Below, piece after piece: positions 40,761 through 49,697 of a DNA stretch of 64,000 nucleotides; the first letter of the stretch is position 1; the number at the start of each line of letters is the position of its first letter. This stretch comes from Trebonia kvetii. Lineage in GTDB: Bacteria; Actinomycetota; Actinomycetes; Streptosporangiales; Streptosporangiaceae. The translations under genes and the position numbers were made by a program. The notes beneath the pieces are model-generated. The model had not been told where the DNA came from. It worked only from the letters and a program-made list of their open reading frames with translations, and searched no databases. The stretch lies in assembly GCF_007827045.1 (NCBI RefSeq), contig NZ_RPFW01000007.1, positions 248,001-312,000 of the forward strand. The letters run 5' to 3'.

Positions 40761-42838
40761 TCACCGCCACTGCCGCGCTCGCCGCGGCGCACCCGCACGG
40801 GACCGCGGGGCAGTGGGGTCTCGTGTGGGCCGGCCTGGCCGCCGCGGGCGCCCTCGCCGTTGCCGCCTCCTTCGTTTCGCTCATTGCCCCCCGGCGGTGG
40901 CGCGCTTGGGTGTCCGGCGCCGGGACCGCGCTCACGGGGCTTGCGGGGGCAGCCGCGGGCGCCGCCGCGGTCACCGGGCACCGCTCGACCGGGCTCTCCG
41001 CGCCCGGGGTGCTGCCGCTGTCCGGGTTGACGCTGGCCGTCGACCCGCTCGGCGGGTGGTTCATCGCGGTGACCGGGGCGGTCGCGGTCGCCGCCGGGAT
41101 CTATGCGGTCGGGTACGCGGGCCACGCGGCAAGCAGGCCGTCAGTGGCGATGCTGCCGCTGTTCGTCGGGTCGCTGTTCGCCGTGCCCGCCGCCGCGTCG
41201 GCCGGGACGCTGCTCGCCTGCTGGGAACTGATGGCGCTCACCTCGCTGCTGCTCGTCCTGGCCGAGCACAAGCGGCGGGCCGAGGTCGCCGTTGCTGCCC
41301 GCTGGTACGCGGTGATGACCCACCTCGGCATGGTGTGCGTGCTCGCCGGGCTGATCCTCTTCGCCGCCCACGCGCACGGTGACTCGTTCGCCGCGCTCGC
41401 CCAGGCCGCGCCGCACCTGTCCCCCGCCATCAAAAGCACCGTGTTCGTCCTGGTCCTCGCCGGGTTCGGGTCCAAGGCTGGCCTGGTGCCGCTGCACGCC
41501 TGGCTGCCCCGCGCGCACCCGGAGGCCCCCAGCCACGTCTCGGCGCTGATGTCCGCCGCGATGGTCAACCTCGGGCTCTACGGCCTGATCCGGGTCGGGT
41601 CCTGCCTGCTCGGCGGCGGCTCGGCCTGGTGGTGGCTGCTGCTCATCGCGCTCGGCGCGATATCCGCGGTCTACGGCATCCTGCAGGCCGCGATGTCCAC
41701 CGACGTCAAGCGGCTCCTTGGCTGCTCGACGACGGAGAACATGGGCCTTGCCTGCGTCGGCATCGGCGCGGGCGGGCTGTTCGCGACCACCGGGCATCCG
41801 GTACTCGCCGGGCTCGCCCTGGCCGCCGCGCTGCTGCACGTCGCCACGCACGCCGCATTCAAGACCCTGCTGTTCCTGGCCGCCGGATCGGTGCTGCACG
41901 CGACGGGCACCAGGGACCTTGATGCTCTCGGCGGGCTGCGACGCGGCATGCCCGCGACCACTCTGGCCTTCGGCTGGGGTGCCCTGGCCGCCTCCGCGCT
42001 GCCGCCAGGTACCGCGTTCGTCTCCGAATGGCTCCTCGTCCAGGCGCTCATCCACGGGCTGCGCGGCGCGTCGACGGCGACCGCGATCACCCTGCCGCTT
42101 GCCGTGTCGGCGGTCGCGCTCACCGCCGGCCTCGCGGTCGCCACGTTCGTCAAGGCGTTCGGCACGGGATTCCTCGCCAAGCCGCGCAATGCCGACGCGG
42201 CGGCGGCACACGAGTCCCCCGCCACCATGCTCGCCGGCCTTGGGCTGGCCGGCGCGGCCTGTGCCGTCCTCGCGCTGGCGCCTGGCGCGGTGCTGCCAGC
42301 GATCGGCCGTGCCGTCGCGGCGGCCGGTGCCGGGTTCGCCGCTGCACCGGGCGCTGGCGGCGCAGTCACGCTCCGCCTCGACGGCCTGTCCGGTGAGGTC
42401 TCCCCGCTGCTGCTGACCCTCGCCCTGCTCATCGTCATGGTCGGCGCGGCCGCCTGGCTGCGGGCCTTGCCCGGAACACGCGCCCGCCGTCAAGCGCGGC
42501 TCTGGGACTGCGGTGGCGGGCCGCTGACCGCCCGGATGGAGTACACCGCCACCTCGTTCGCCGAGCCGCTGCAGCGGGTCTTCGACGACGTGCTCGCCCC
42601 GGAGACCGACCTCGACATCACCCATCTCGACGAGGCCCGCTACCTGGTCGCCTCCGCCGAATACCGCCGGAAGGTCCCGGACAGGATCGAGCGACGCCTC
42701 TACGAGCCGGTGCTCAAGGCGGTCGGCGCGTGGGGCGACGCCGCCCGGCGGCTCGCGCCCGGCAGCGTGCACCGCTACCTGGGCTACGGCTTTTACGCGG
42801 TCACCGGGCTCCTGATTGTCTTGGCGGTGACCCGGTGA
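40757..42838 (+). CDS. hyfB: Proton-translocating membrane subunit (HyfB/HycC-like)
   Basis: About 693 residues from GTG 40757 (GTGA overlap with the previous stop). Many membrane helices of the Mrp/NuoL antiporter family. Typical motifs: TLLACWELMALTSLLLVLAEHKR, GFGSKAGLVPLHAWLPRAHPEAPSHVSALMSAAM, STDVKRLLGCSTTENMG and HVATHAAFKTLLFLAAGSV. The charged residues of the proton path (Glu in CWELM, Lys in GSKAGL, His in the discontinuous helix) are kept. It ends in a long hydrophilic segment and a final helix, as in HycC. Rv0083-like. Confidence 0.92.
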   Translation: MITATAALAAAHPHGTAGQWGLVWAGLAAAGALAVAASFVSLIAPRRWRAWVSGAGTALTGLAGAAAGAAAVTGHRSTGLSAPGVLPLSGLTLAVDPLGGWFIAVTGAVAVAAGIYAVGYAGHAASRPSVAMLPLFVGSLFAVPAAASAGTLLACWELMALTSLLLVLAEHKRRAEVAVAARWYAVMTHLGMVCVLAGLILFAAHAHGDSFAALAQAAPHLSPAIKSTVFVLVLAGFGSKAGLVPLHAWLPRAHPEAPSHVSALMSAAMVNLGLYGLIRVGSCLLGGGSAWWWLLLIALGAISAVYGILQAAMSTDVKRLLGCSTTENMGLACVGIGAGGLFATTGHPVLAGLALAAALLHVATHAAFKTLLFLAAGSVLHATGTRDLDALGGLRRGMPATTLAFGWGALAASALPPGTAFVSEWLLVQALIHGLRGASTATAITLPLAVSAVALTAGLAVATFVKAFGTGFLAKPRNADAAAAHESPATMLAGLGLAGAACAVLALAPGAVLPAIGRAVAAAGAGFAAAPGAGGAVTLRLDGLSGEVSPLLLTLALLIVMVGAAAWLRALPGTRARRQARLWDCGGGPLTARMEYTATSFAEPLQRVFDDVLAPETDLDITHLDEARYLVASAEYRRKVPDRIERRLYEPVLKAVGAWGDAARRLAPGSVHRYLGYGFYAVTGLLIVLAVTR

Positions 42839-43794
42839 CCGCACTCGGGCTGACCGGCGGCGTGCTCCAGGCCGTGCTCGTGACGGCAGGGGCGCCCGTG
42901 CTCACCGGGGTGATGCGCCAGGTCCGCGCGAAGCTGGAGGGGCGCTCCGGCCAGGGCATCGGGCAGCCGTGGCGGGACCTGCGCAAGCAGCTCCGCAAGG
43001 AGGCCATCGCCCCCGACGGGACAAGCGAACTGTTCCGCCTCGCCCCGCTCGTGCTGCTCGCCACCACGTTCACCGCGGCGGTCGCGGTCCCCTTCGTCAC
43101 CACGGCGAGCGCCGCCCGCCCGGTCGCGGACCTGTTCGCCGTGGTAGCGCTGCTCGCCATGGGCACCGCGACGCTGGCACTCGCGGCGCTCGACACCGGG
43201 ACGGCGTTCGGCGGGATGGGTGCCAGCCGGGAGATGACGATCCTCGCGCTCGTCGAGCCCACCCTGCTTGTCTCGGTGTTCGCGCTGTCGGTCCGCGCCG
43301 GCTCGACCAACCTCGCCGCGATCGTCGCCGCGACCGTCCATGACCCCGTCCGGGTGATCTCCCCCGCGAGCCTCCTCGCCGCCGTGGCCCTCGGCGTCGT
43401 CACGATCGCCGAGACGGGGCGCATCCCCGTCGACAACCCGGCCACGCACCTGGAGCTGACCATGGTGCACGAGGCAATGATCCTCGAGTACGCGGGACCG
43501 GACCTCGCACTGATCGAGCTCGCATCCTCAATGCGGCTGGTGGTGTTCCTCGGCCTGCTGTCCTCGCTGTTCCTTCCCTGGGGCATCGCGACCGCGCTCA
43601 CACCGCTGGCCGTGGCAGGCGGCATCGGCGCTTTCGCCGCCAAGGTCACGGTGCTCGGCGCGGCGCTTGCGGCGGGCGAGGTGTTCATGGCGAAGATCCG
43701 CCTGTTCCGCGTCCCCGAGCTCCTCGCCGGGTCGTTCCTGCTCGCCATCCTCGCCGTCGCGTCCTCCTACTTTCTCGCCGGACCGAACCCGTGA
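42835..43794 (+). CDS. hycD: NuoH/HycD-like membrane subunit
   Basis: About 319 residues from GTG 42835, overlapping the previous stop by 4 bases. Family blocks: VRAKLEGRSGQGIGQPWRDLRKQLRKE (the complex-I subunit 1 quinone-loop region), ASREMTILALVEPTLLVSVF, and the strongly conserved ETGRIPVDNPATHLELTMVHEAMILEYAGPDLAL. This subunit links the hydrophilic arm to the antiporter-like subunits. Rv0084-like. Confidence 0.93.
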   Translation: MTALGLTGGVLQAVLVTAGAPVLTGVMRQVRAKLEGRSGQGIGQPWRDLRKQLRKEAIAPDGTSELFRLAPLVLLATTFTAAVAVPFVTTASAARPVADLFAVVALLAMGTATLALAALDTGTAFGGMGASREMTILALVEPTLLVSVFALSVRAGSTNLAAIVAATVHDPVRVISPASLLAAVALGVVTIAETGRIPVDNPATHLELTMVHEAMILEYAGPDLALIELASSMRLVVFLGLLSSLFLPWGIATALTPLAVAGGIGAFAAKVTVLGAALAAGEVFMAKIRLFRVPELLAGSFLLAILAVASSYFLAGPNP

Positions 43795-43798
43795 AGCC

Positions 43799-44479
43799 AT
43801 GAACCACACCGTTTTCGTCGAGCTACTCAACCTGGCGTGCGGCGGGCTGCTCGTCACCGCCGTGCTGATCCTGTGGCGCCGCCAGCTCGCCGCGATCATC
43901 CGCTGGTTCACCGTGCAGGGAATCGCCCTGACCGCGATCGCGGCGATCCTCGCCGTCGACGGCCATGACGCGCGCCTCGGCGCGGTCGCCGCCGGGGTCT
44001 TCGCGCTGCGTGTCGTGGCGCTACCGCTCCTGCTGCGCCGCGCCCTCGCCCGTGCCGACGCGGACGCCAGCGGCCAGGCGCTGCGCGAAACCAGTCCCCT
44101 GGTCAACGTCACCGCGTCGCTGCTGGCCGCCGCGGTGCTGACGCTGCTGGCTTACGCGGTATCCCGCCCGCTGGTGGCGCTCACGCCTGGCTCCCCCGCC
44201 GCGCACGCGATCCCGATCGGGCTGGCTGTCGCGCTTATCGGCTTCTTCGCCCTTGTCACCCGCCGCCGCGCCATGTCGCAGCTGGCCTCGTTCCTGCTGA
44301 TGGACAACGGCATCACCGCCGTCGGGCTGCTGACCACGGCCGCTACCAGCCTGACCATGGAACTCGGCATCTCCCTCGACGTGCTGTTCGCCGCCGCGGT
44401 GCTGCAAGTGCTCACCAGCAGGCTGCGCAGCACCTTCGGCGATACCGACCTGGACGAACTGCGGGAGCTGCACGACTGA
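43799..44479 (+). CDS. hyfE: HyfE-like membrane subunit (HycP)
   Basis: About 226 residues from ATG 43799. Six or seven hydrophobic segments. The HyfE family is shown by the AIIRWFTVQGIALTAIA start region, the LLLRRALARAD loop, and the end MSQLASFLLMDNGITAVGLLTTAATSLTMELGISLDVLFAAAV (NuoK-like). The final residues DTDLDELRELHD are typical. The stop overlaps the next ATG (TGATG). Rv0085-like. Confidence 0.9.
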   Translation: MNHTVFVELLNLACGGLLVTAVLILWRRQLAAIIRWFTVQGIALTAIAAILAVDGHDARLGAVAAGVFALRVVALPLLLRRALARADADASGQALRETSPLVNVTASLLAAAVLTLLAYAVSRPLVALTPGSPAAHAIPIGLAVALIGFFALVTRRRAMSQLASFLLMDNGITAVGLLTTAATSLTMELGISLDVLFAAAVLQVLTSRLRSTFGDTDLDELRELHD

Positions 44480-46095
44480 TGAAGACGCAAGCGCTGCTGC
44501 TCGTCCCGGTCGTGGTGCCCCTGCTCGGGGCGGCCTGCTTCCTGCTCGCAACCCTGCGGCCCGGCCGGTGCTGGCCGCTCGCCGCCTGGGTGTCGCCGGC
44601 CTGCGCGGCGGTCTCCCTCGGGGCGGCGATCGCACTGGCTGTCGTCAGGTCCGGGCACGAGCCGGCGACCGCACTTGGCGGCCTGCTCCGCGCCGACCCG
44701 CTCAGCGAGTTCATGCTGATCGTGATTGGCGCGGTCGGCCTCCTCGCGACCGCCGCGTCGCCCGCCTGGCTGAACGCCGAGATCGCGGCGCGACGGGCCA
44801 GCCCGCGGGCGGCGGCCAGGCACTCGGCGCTCGTGCAGCTCTTCCTGGCCGCCATGGCTACGGCTGTGCTCGCCGCCAGCCTCAGCCTGACCTGGGTCGC
44901 GATCGAGGGCACCACCATCGTCACCGCTTTCCTCGTCGGGCAGCGCAAGACCAGGCAGGCCGTCGAGGCCGCATGGAAGTACGTGATGATCTGCTCCACC
45001 GGCATCGCGCTCGCGCTGCTCGGCCTCCTGGTGCTCAACGCCGCCGCCGCACACGCCGGCCTCCCCGCTGGCCTCGACTGGACGCGCCTCGTCGCCGCCG
45101 CGCCGCACCTCGACAGGGGCGTGACCAGGATCGCCGTCGCGCTTCTTGTCATCGGGTTCGGCACCAAGGCCGGCCTTGCCCCGCTGCACGCCTGGCTGCC
45201 CGACGCGCACGGCCAGGCGCCCGCCCCGGTCTCCGCGCTCATGTCCGGCGTCCTGCTGTCGGTCGCCATGTACGCGATCCTCCGGGTCAAGGCCATCGCC
45301 GACCTGGCGCTCGGCACCGGCTACCCGCGCACCTTGCTCATCATCCTGGCGCTCGCCTCGCTGCTTGTCGCCGCGTCGCTGCTGATCAGGCAGCGCGACT
45401 ACAAGCGGATGCTCGCCTACTCCTCGATCGAGCACATGGGCCTGCTCGCCATCGGCGCGGCCGCGGGCAGCCCGCTCGCGGTCGCCGCCGTCCTGCTGCA
45501 CATGCTCGGCCACGGCCTGGCCAAGGGCTCGCTGTTCATCTCCGCCGGGCGCGTACTGCAGCTGACAGGGACCCACCGCATCGACCAGGTCCACGGCCTC
45601 GCGAGCCGCGCGCCGCTGCTGGCCGGCTGCCTCGGCACCGGCGTACTTGCCCTGCTCGGCTTCCCGCCATTTTCCCTGTTCACCAGCGAACTCGGCATCG
45701 CCAGGGCCGGCTTCGCGTCCGGTCTCGGCTGGGTCACCGCCCTGGCCCTCGCACTGGTCCTGGTCATCGCGTCGATGCTGCTGACGCACGTCAGCCCCAT
45801 GCTCCTGGGACCCGCACCCGCCGCGACGGACGGGGAACTGGCGGCGGGTGCCGCACCGCCCCCAGCTCGCACCGTGCGCGCCGGTACAGCGCCGGTCATT
45901 CAGAACGGGGGCGTGGCGACTGCTGCCCCGCCCGCGATCCGGGCGGCAGAGACGGCCAAGCCGGACGCGCGACTCCCTGGCTCCGGCCTGCTGCCCGTGG
46001 TCGTGGCCCTCGCCGCGTGCGCCGCACTCGGCGTCTACGCGGGACCGCTCGCCACGCTGCTGCACGCGGCCGCCCGCACGATCGTGACGCCATGA
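44479..46095 (+). CDS. hyfF: Second proton-translocating membrane subunit (HyfF/HycQ-like)
   Basis: A 538-residue antiporter-like protein. Motifs: LSLTWVAIEGTTIVTAFLVG, then GFGTKAGLAPLHAWLPDAHGQAPAPVSALMSGVLLSVAMYA, DYKRMLAYSSIEHMGLLAIG, and LHMLGHGLAKGSLFISAGRV. Two such subunits (with HyfB) suggest a multi-proton pump. An Ala/Pro-rich loop (about residues 440-500) precedes the last helix. Rv0086-like in order and type. Confidence 0.92.
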   Translation: MKTQALLLVPVVVPLLGAACFLLATLRPGRCWPLAAWVSPACAAVSLGAAIALAVVRSGHEPATALGGLLRADPLSEFMLIVIGAVGLLATAASPAWLNAEIAARRASPRAAARHSALVQLFLAAMATAVLAASLSLTWVAIEGTTIVTAFLVGQRKTRQAVEAAWKYVMICSTGIALALLGLLVLNAAAAHAGLPAGLDWTRLVAAAPHLDRGVTRIAVALLVIGFGTKAGLAPLHAWLPDAHGQAPAPVSALMSGVLLSVAMYAILRVKAIADLALGTGYPRTLLIILALASLLVAASLLIRQRDYKRMLAYSSIEHMGLLAIGAAAGSPLAVAAVLLHMLGHGLAKGSLFISAGRVLQLTGTHRIDQVHGLASRAPLLAGCLGTGVLALLGFPPFSLFTSELGIARAGFASGLGWVTALALALVLVIASMLLTHVSPMLLGPAPAATDGELAAGAAPPPARTVRAGTAPVIQNGGVATAAPPAIRAAETAKPDARLPGSGLLPVVVALAACAALGVYAGPLATLLHAAARTIVTP

Positions 46096-46114
46096 CCATC
46101 GCCGCCGGAGAAAC

Positions 46115-47674
46115 ATGATGACGACGTCCTCCCTGGCCTCGGGGGACAACGCGGCCCCGGTAGCGCCGGTCCCCTCGGCCGAGCGGCGGGTGATCACGCC
46201 CGCGGAACTGCCCGGGCAGGCCGCCAAGCTACTCGACGCCGGGTTCCGCGTCGCGCTGGCCGCCGGGCACGAAGACGACCAGCCAGGCGGGCGGTCCCGG
46301 CTGCGGGCTGTCTACCTCTTCACCGCCGCTTCACCCGACCGGCGGGTGGAGCTGCACGTGCCGCTTGACCGCGGGCGGCCGGCGGTGCCGTCACTCGCCG
46401 CGCTGTCGTTTCCGGCCGGCCGGTTCGAACGGGAGATGCACGACCTGTACGGAATCGCGCCCGCGGATCATCCGCGGCCGGCCCGGCTAGTGCGGCACTT
46501 CCACTGGCCCAAGGGCTGGCATCCCATGCTGAGCGACGCGGGCGAGCCGCCGGGCTTCGGTGAGGTGGACGGACCCTACCCGTTCCGCACCGTCGAAGGG
46601 CCTGGGGTGTATGAGATCCCGGTCGGGCCGGTGCACGCGGGGATGATCGGGCCCGGGCACTTCCGTTTCTCCGTGGTCGGGGAGACGATACTCAACCTGA
46701 AGGCCCGGCTCTGGTTCACCCACCGGGGCGTGGAGAAGCTGTTCGCCCGCCGCGCCCCGACCGCCGGTGTCGAGCTCGCCGAGCGGGTGAGCGGTGACAC
46801 CGCCGTCGGGCACGCGGTGGCCTTCTGCCTGGCGGTTGAGGACGCACTCGGCATCGCGGTGCCTGGCGACGGCTATCTCATCCGGGCGCTGCTGCTTGAG
46901 CTTGAGCGGCTTTACAACCACGCCGCCGACATCGGCATGCTGTGCAACGACGTCGGGCACTCCATCTTGAACATCCATGCCGGGCGGATCAGGGAGCGGC
47001 TGCTGCGGGTCAACGACGCGGTCACCGGGCACCGGCTGCTGCGCGGCGCGGTCTTCCCCGGCGGCGCGGCCGTTCTCGCGCTGCCCGATCCGGCCGAACT
47101 GGCCGCCGTCGGCGCGGACATCGCCGAGGTCGCGGCGCTCGCGCTCGGGCACAGCGTGGTGCTCGACCGGTTCACAGGAACCGCCGTGCTGTCCGCGGAG
47201 CAGGCTGCCGGGCTCGGCACCCTCGGTTGCGTGGCGCGGGCCAGCGGCCTGCGCACCGACGCGCGGCACGACCACCCGCTGCCCGGTGTCACCGTGGCGC
47301 GGACCGCGCACAGCCGCACCGAGGGCGATGTCCTGTCCAGGTTCATCGTGCGGGTAGAGGAGGCGGCGGCTTCCGTTCGGGACATCACCGGCCTTGTCGC
47401 CAGGCTCGACGGGCGGCTCGGGACCGCGCCGGCCGGTGACCTGCCTGCCCCTGGCGGGCCGCGGTCCGGGATGGGACTCGCGGAGGGGTGGCGCGGCACG
47501 ATCGCGCACCGGATCGAGGTGGACGGCGCGGGGACGCTGACGCGGGTGAAGATCGTCGACCCGTCGTTCTTCAACTGGCCGGCACTGCCCGTCGCCCTGG
47601 CGGCGACGATCGTCCCCGACTTTCCCCTGGTGAACAAGTCGTTCAACCTGTCCTACGCGGGCAACGACCTATAA
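46115..47674 (+). CDS. hycE: HycE/HyfG-like large subunit without nickel-ligand cysteines
   Basis: 519 residues. The N-terminal part is NuoC-like (AALSFPAGRFEREMHDLYGIAPADHPRP). The rest is like NuoD/hydrogenase large subunit: YPFRTVEGPGVYEIPVGPVHAGMIGPGHFRF, GVEKLF, LLLELERLYNHAADIGMLCNDVGHSI and ILNIHAGRIRERLL. In active [NiFe] hydrogenases the ERVCGxC-type motif and a C-terminal DPCxxC bind nickel. Here they read ERVSGDTAVGH (46781-46813) and VNKSFNLSYAG (47629-47661), so all four ligands are missing. The protein cannot be a hydrogenase and belongs to the energy-converting hydrogenase-related (Ehr) group. Rv0087-like. Confidence 0.9.
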   Translation: MMTTSSLASGDNAAPVAPVPSAERRVITPAELPGQAAKLLDAGFRVALAAGHEDDQPGGRSRLRAVYLFTAASPDRRVELHVPLDRGRPAVPSLAALSFPAGRFEREMHDLYGIAPADHPRPARLVRHFHWPKGWHPMLSDAGEPPGFGEVDGPYPFRTVEGPGVYEIPVGPVHAGMIGPGHFRFSVVGETILNLKARLWFTHRGVEKLFARRAPTAGVELAERVSGDTAVGHAVAFCLAVEDALGIAVPGDGYLIRALLLELERLYNHAADIGMLCNDVGHSILNIHAGRIRERLLRVNDAVTGHRLLRGAVFPGGAAVLALPDPAELAAVGADIAEVAALALGHSVVLDRFTGTAVLSAEQAAGLGTLGCVARASGLRTDARHDHPLPGVTVARTAHSRTEGDVLSRFIVRVEEAAASVRDITGLVARLDGRLGTAPAGDLPAPGGPRSGMGLAEGWRGTIAHRIEVDGAGTLTRVKIVDPSFFNWPALPVALAATIVPDFPLVNKSFNLSYAGNDL

Positions 47675-47703
47675 ACAGGCGCCGGGAGACGCAGCGGGTG
47701 GCC

Positions 47704-47734
47704 GGGACGCGGGCGCGCGACTTGCCCGCGTCCC
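47704..47734. terminator. Terminator hairpin between convergent genes
   Basis: GGGACGCGGGC (47704-47714) is perfectly complementary to GCCCGCGTCCC (47724-47734) with a 9-base loop, 30 bases after the hycE-like stop and just beyond the end of the convergent gene. There is no U-tract; it probably serves both directions. Confidence 0.8.
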
Positions 47735-47744
47735 CGCCACGAGG

Positions 47745-48935
47745 CTAGCGGGCGGCGCCTGCGGGGGGCTTGTCACGTCCGATGATGGCGGTGACCTGGT
47801 TTCCGCCGTAGACGGGCACGTCGTGGACATACCAGTTGCCAGGCATATTCGACGGGTCGCAGCTGCCGCTCGCCTGGGTGTCCGTGCCGTCGATGAGGCA
47901 CTGGGCGACGGTGACGTGGTGCCGCGCGAGCAGGGGCAGTACCTCGCTGACCCGATGGCCGACGATCTGGTTCCGCAGGCCGTAGAGAGGCTCGCCTGGG
48001 GTGAAGAACGAGCCTGAGGCCGGGTACGGCTCGGACTGGATGGTCAGCATGACCTGGTCCGGCGCCCAGGGGGTGACATCGCTGACGTACCAGGCGCCGG
48101 GCATCGTGGCCGGGTCGCAGATGCCGTTGCCTTGCTGGCCAGGGCCTTCCTCGCGGCACTGGGCGACCGTGATGTGGTGCCGCGCTAGCAGGGGCAGCAC
48201 CTCATTGAGCGGGTGATCGAAAATCTGGCCCGTGAGTCCGTAGAGGGGTTCGCCGCGATTGAACGCCGAGCCCGCGTACGCGTACTGCTCGCCCGGGCGG
48301 GCGGGACGGCCGATCCACATGTCGACCTCGCCCTGGAAGCCGGCCGGGACCGTGAAGCCGATCTGGCAGTCGGTGCCGCCCAGGTCGCAGGAACCTGGCG
48401 CGCTAATCGGCTTGATCTCATCGCTGTGGCCGGAGGCGGTCCGACCGAAGGAGGTCGAGCCAATGAAACCGACAAGCGATGGAGGTGTCGGGGCCAGGCG
48501 CACTGTGATGTCCAGGTGGTGGCGCGCGAGGTCGGCGTTGTACCAGCTCGTGTCGGCGTAAAGGTTCTTGATGACGACCGTGATGGTGCCGTTCTCCTTG
48601 ATGAAGGACATCGCCTCGATCGCGGCGGGACTGTCAGGGTCGTCGCCGCTTCGGTAAGTCACCGTGACTAGGCAGGCCGCCAGGGCGGCGAGGACGACAG
48701 GGACCGCCGTCAGCAGCACGAGACTCCGGCGCGGGCGGACGATGACGGGCCGGCGCGCGAGCAGGCCCGCCTTGATGGCGTCGGTCCAGCGGGCGCGCCG
48801 GCCGGAGGCGGGTACCGGCGTGGCCATGATCTGGCTGGCCAGGTCGGTGAATGCGGCTGGAGAGGCGAGGCGGGCGGCATCGGCGTCGGTGACGGGCGCG
48901 GTCCGGCTCAGGTCGAGATCGGGCATGGCCGTCAT
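47745..48935 (-). CDS. Membrane-anchored partner of the ECF sigma factor, with duplicated outer module
   Basis: A 396-residue protein. About 75 cytoplasmic residues (RTAPVTDADAARLASPAAFTDLASQIMAT...) precede one membrane helix (SLVLLTAVPVVLAALAACLVTV). The outer part ends in two copies of a roughly 80-residue module: FNRGEPLYGLTGQIFDHPLNEVLPLLARHHITVAQC and FTPGEPLYGLRNQIVGHRVSEVLPLLARHHVTVAQC, each followed by a CDP-containing MPG-WYV segment. Each module has a Cys pair. The start overlaps the sigma gene stop by 4 bases (ATGA), the usual layout of a sigma factor and its regulator, so an anti-sigma or sensor role is inferred. No known anti-sigma (ZAS) domain is visible. Confidence 0.75.
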   Translation of the reverse strand: MTAMPDLDLSRTAPVTDADAARLASPAAFTDLASQIMATPVPASGRRARWTDAIKAGLLARRPVIVRPRRSLVLLTAVPVVLAALAACLVTVTYRSGDDPDSPAAIEAMSFIKENGTITVVIKNLYADTSWYNADLARHHLDITVRLAPTPPSLVGFIGSTSFGRTASGHSDEIKPISAPGSCDLGGTDCQIGFTVPAGFQGEVDMWIGRPARPGEQYAYAGSAFNRGEPLYGLTGQIFDHPLNEVLPLLARHHITVAQCREEGPGQQGNGICDPATMPGAWYVSDVTPWAPDQVMLTIQSEPYPASGSFFTPGEPLYGLRNQIVGHRVSEVLPLLARHHVTVAQCLIDGTDTQASGSCDPSNMPGNWYVHDVPVYGGNQVTAIIGRDKPPAGAAR

Positions 48936-49513
48936 CCCCTCTGATTCTGGGCGGGGTGAGTGGAAAGTCCGGCCAGGTAGATCCCTGACTCGGTGTCACC
49001 GGTGCCGGCGAGTTCGGCGGCCAGCCTTAGCCGGGCGCGGTGCAGGCGGATGCGGACCGCGTTGCGTGAGCAGCCGAGGACGGCGGCGATCTCGCCGTAG
49101 TCGAGGCCCTCCCAGGCGTTCAGTGCCAGGAGTTCCCGCTGCCTGGGCGGAAGGCGCAGCATCGCTTCTGCGAACCTCGCGGACTCGCCATCGGAGTCGG
49201 CCGGGGCGCACGAGCTGCCAAGCTCCGCATGGAGGCGGTCGGCCAGGGCGGATCTGCGGCGCTCGCCCCGGTAGTAGTTGGCGAGGAAGCGCCTGGCGGC
49301 GCCGTACAGCCACATCTTGGCGTCATGGCCCGGTGGCAGTTCGTCGAGCCGCCGCCAGGCTGCGAGGAACGTATCGGCCAGGATGTCGGCGGCGTCGTCC
49401 GGGCTGGCCGTGCGGCGCAGAGCGTAGCCGAAGATGGCCGCGTGGTGATCGGCGTAAAGCGCTTCGAAGCGGGCTTGTCGCTCGCTCATGCCATCCTGGG
49501 GCGGACTCGGCAT
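48932..49513 (-). CDS. ECF-type RNA polymerase sigma factor
   Basis: 193 residues. Region 2 is at about 14-85 (RFEALYADHHAAIFGYALRRTASPDDAADILADTFLAAWRRLDELP, then KMWLYGAARRFLANYYRGERRR). Region 4 is at about 115-170 (LRLPPRQRELLALNAWEGLDYGEIAAVLGCSRNAVRIRLHRARLRL). Region 3 is absent, as in all ECF sigmas. Translationally coupled to the membrane protein downstream. An in-frame internal ATG (MSERQAR) at 49489 is an alternative start. Confidence 0.93.
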   Translation of the reverse strand: MPSPPQDGMSERQARFEALYADHHAAIFGYALRRTASPDDAADILADTFLAAWRRLDELPPGHDAKMWLYGAARRFLANYYRGERRRSALADRLHAELGSSCAPADSDGESARFAEAMLRLPPRQRELLALNAWEGLDYGEIAAVLGCSRNAVRIRLHRARLRLAAELAGTGDTESGIYLAGLSTHPAQNQRG

Positions 49514-49697
49514 GCGTACTCCGGTCTCGTTTGATGCTGTCGGCTGTTACCACTGACCTCATGTCCGGCAGTCGGGGAAGCATTTCAGTCCGGGTGCCGC
49601 AAGAGTAGGAGACGGGGGCCAGGGATGCGGGCGCGTCTGAGACGGCTCGCCGGGCGGCGCGCGGCGCGGCGTAGAGTGGCCTCGCCGGAAAGCGATC

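Noticed and set aside
44152..46227. A 691-residue minus-strand open frame
   Set aside because: It lies antisense to the hyfE/hyfF-like genes and shows only low-complexity charged sequence.
40275..47674. A functional [NiFe] hydrogenase-4 / formate hydrogenlyase
   Set aside because: All four nickel-ligand cysteines are absent from the large subunit and no maturation or formate dehydrogenase genes are present.
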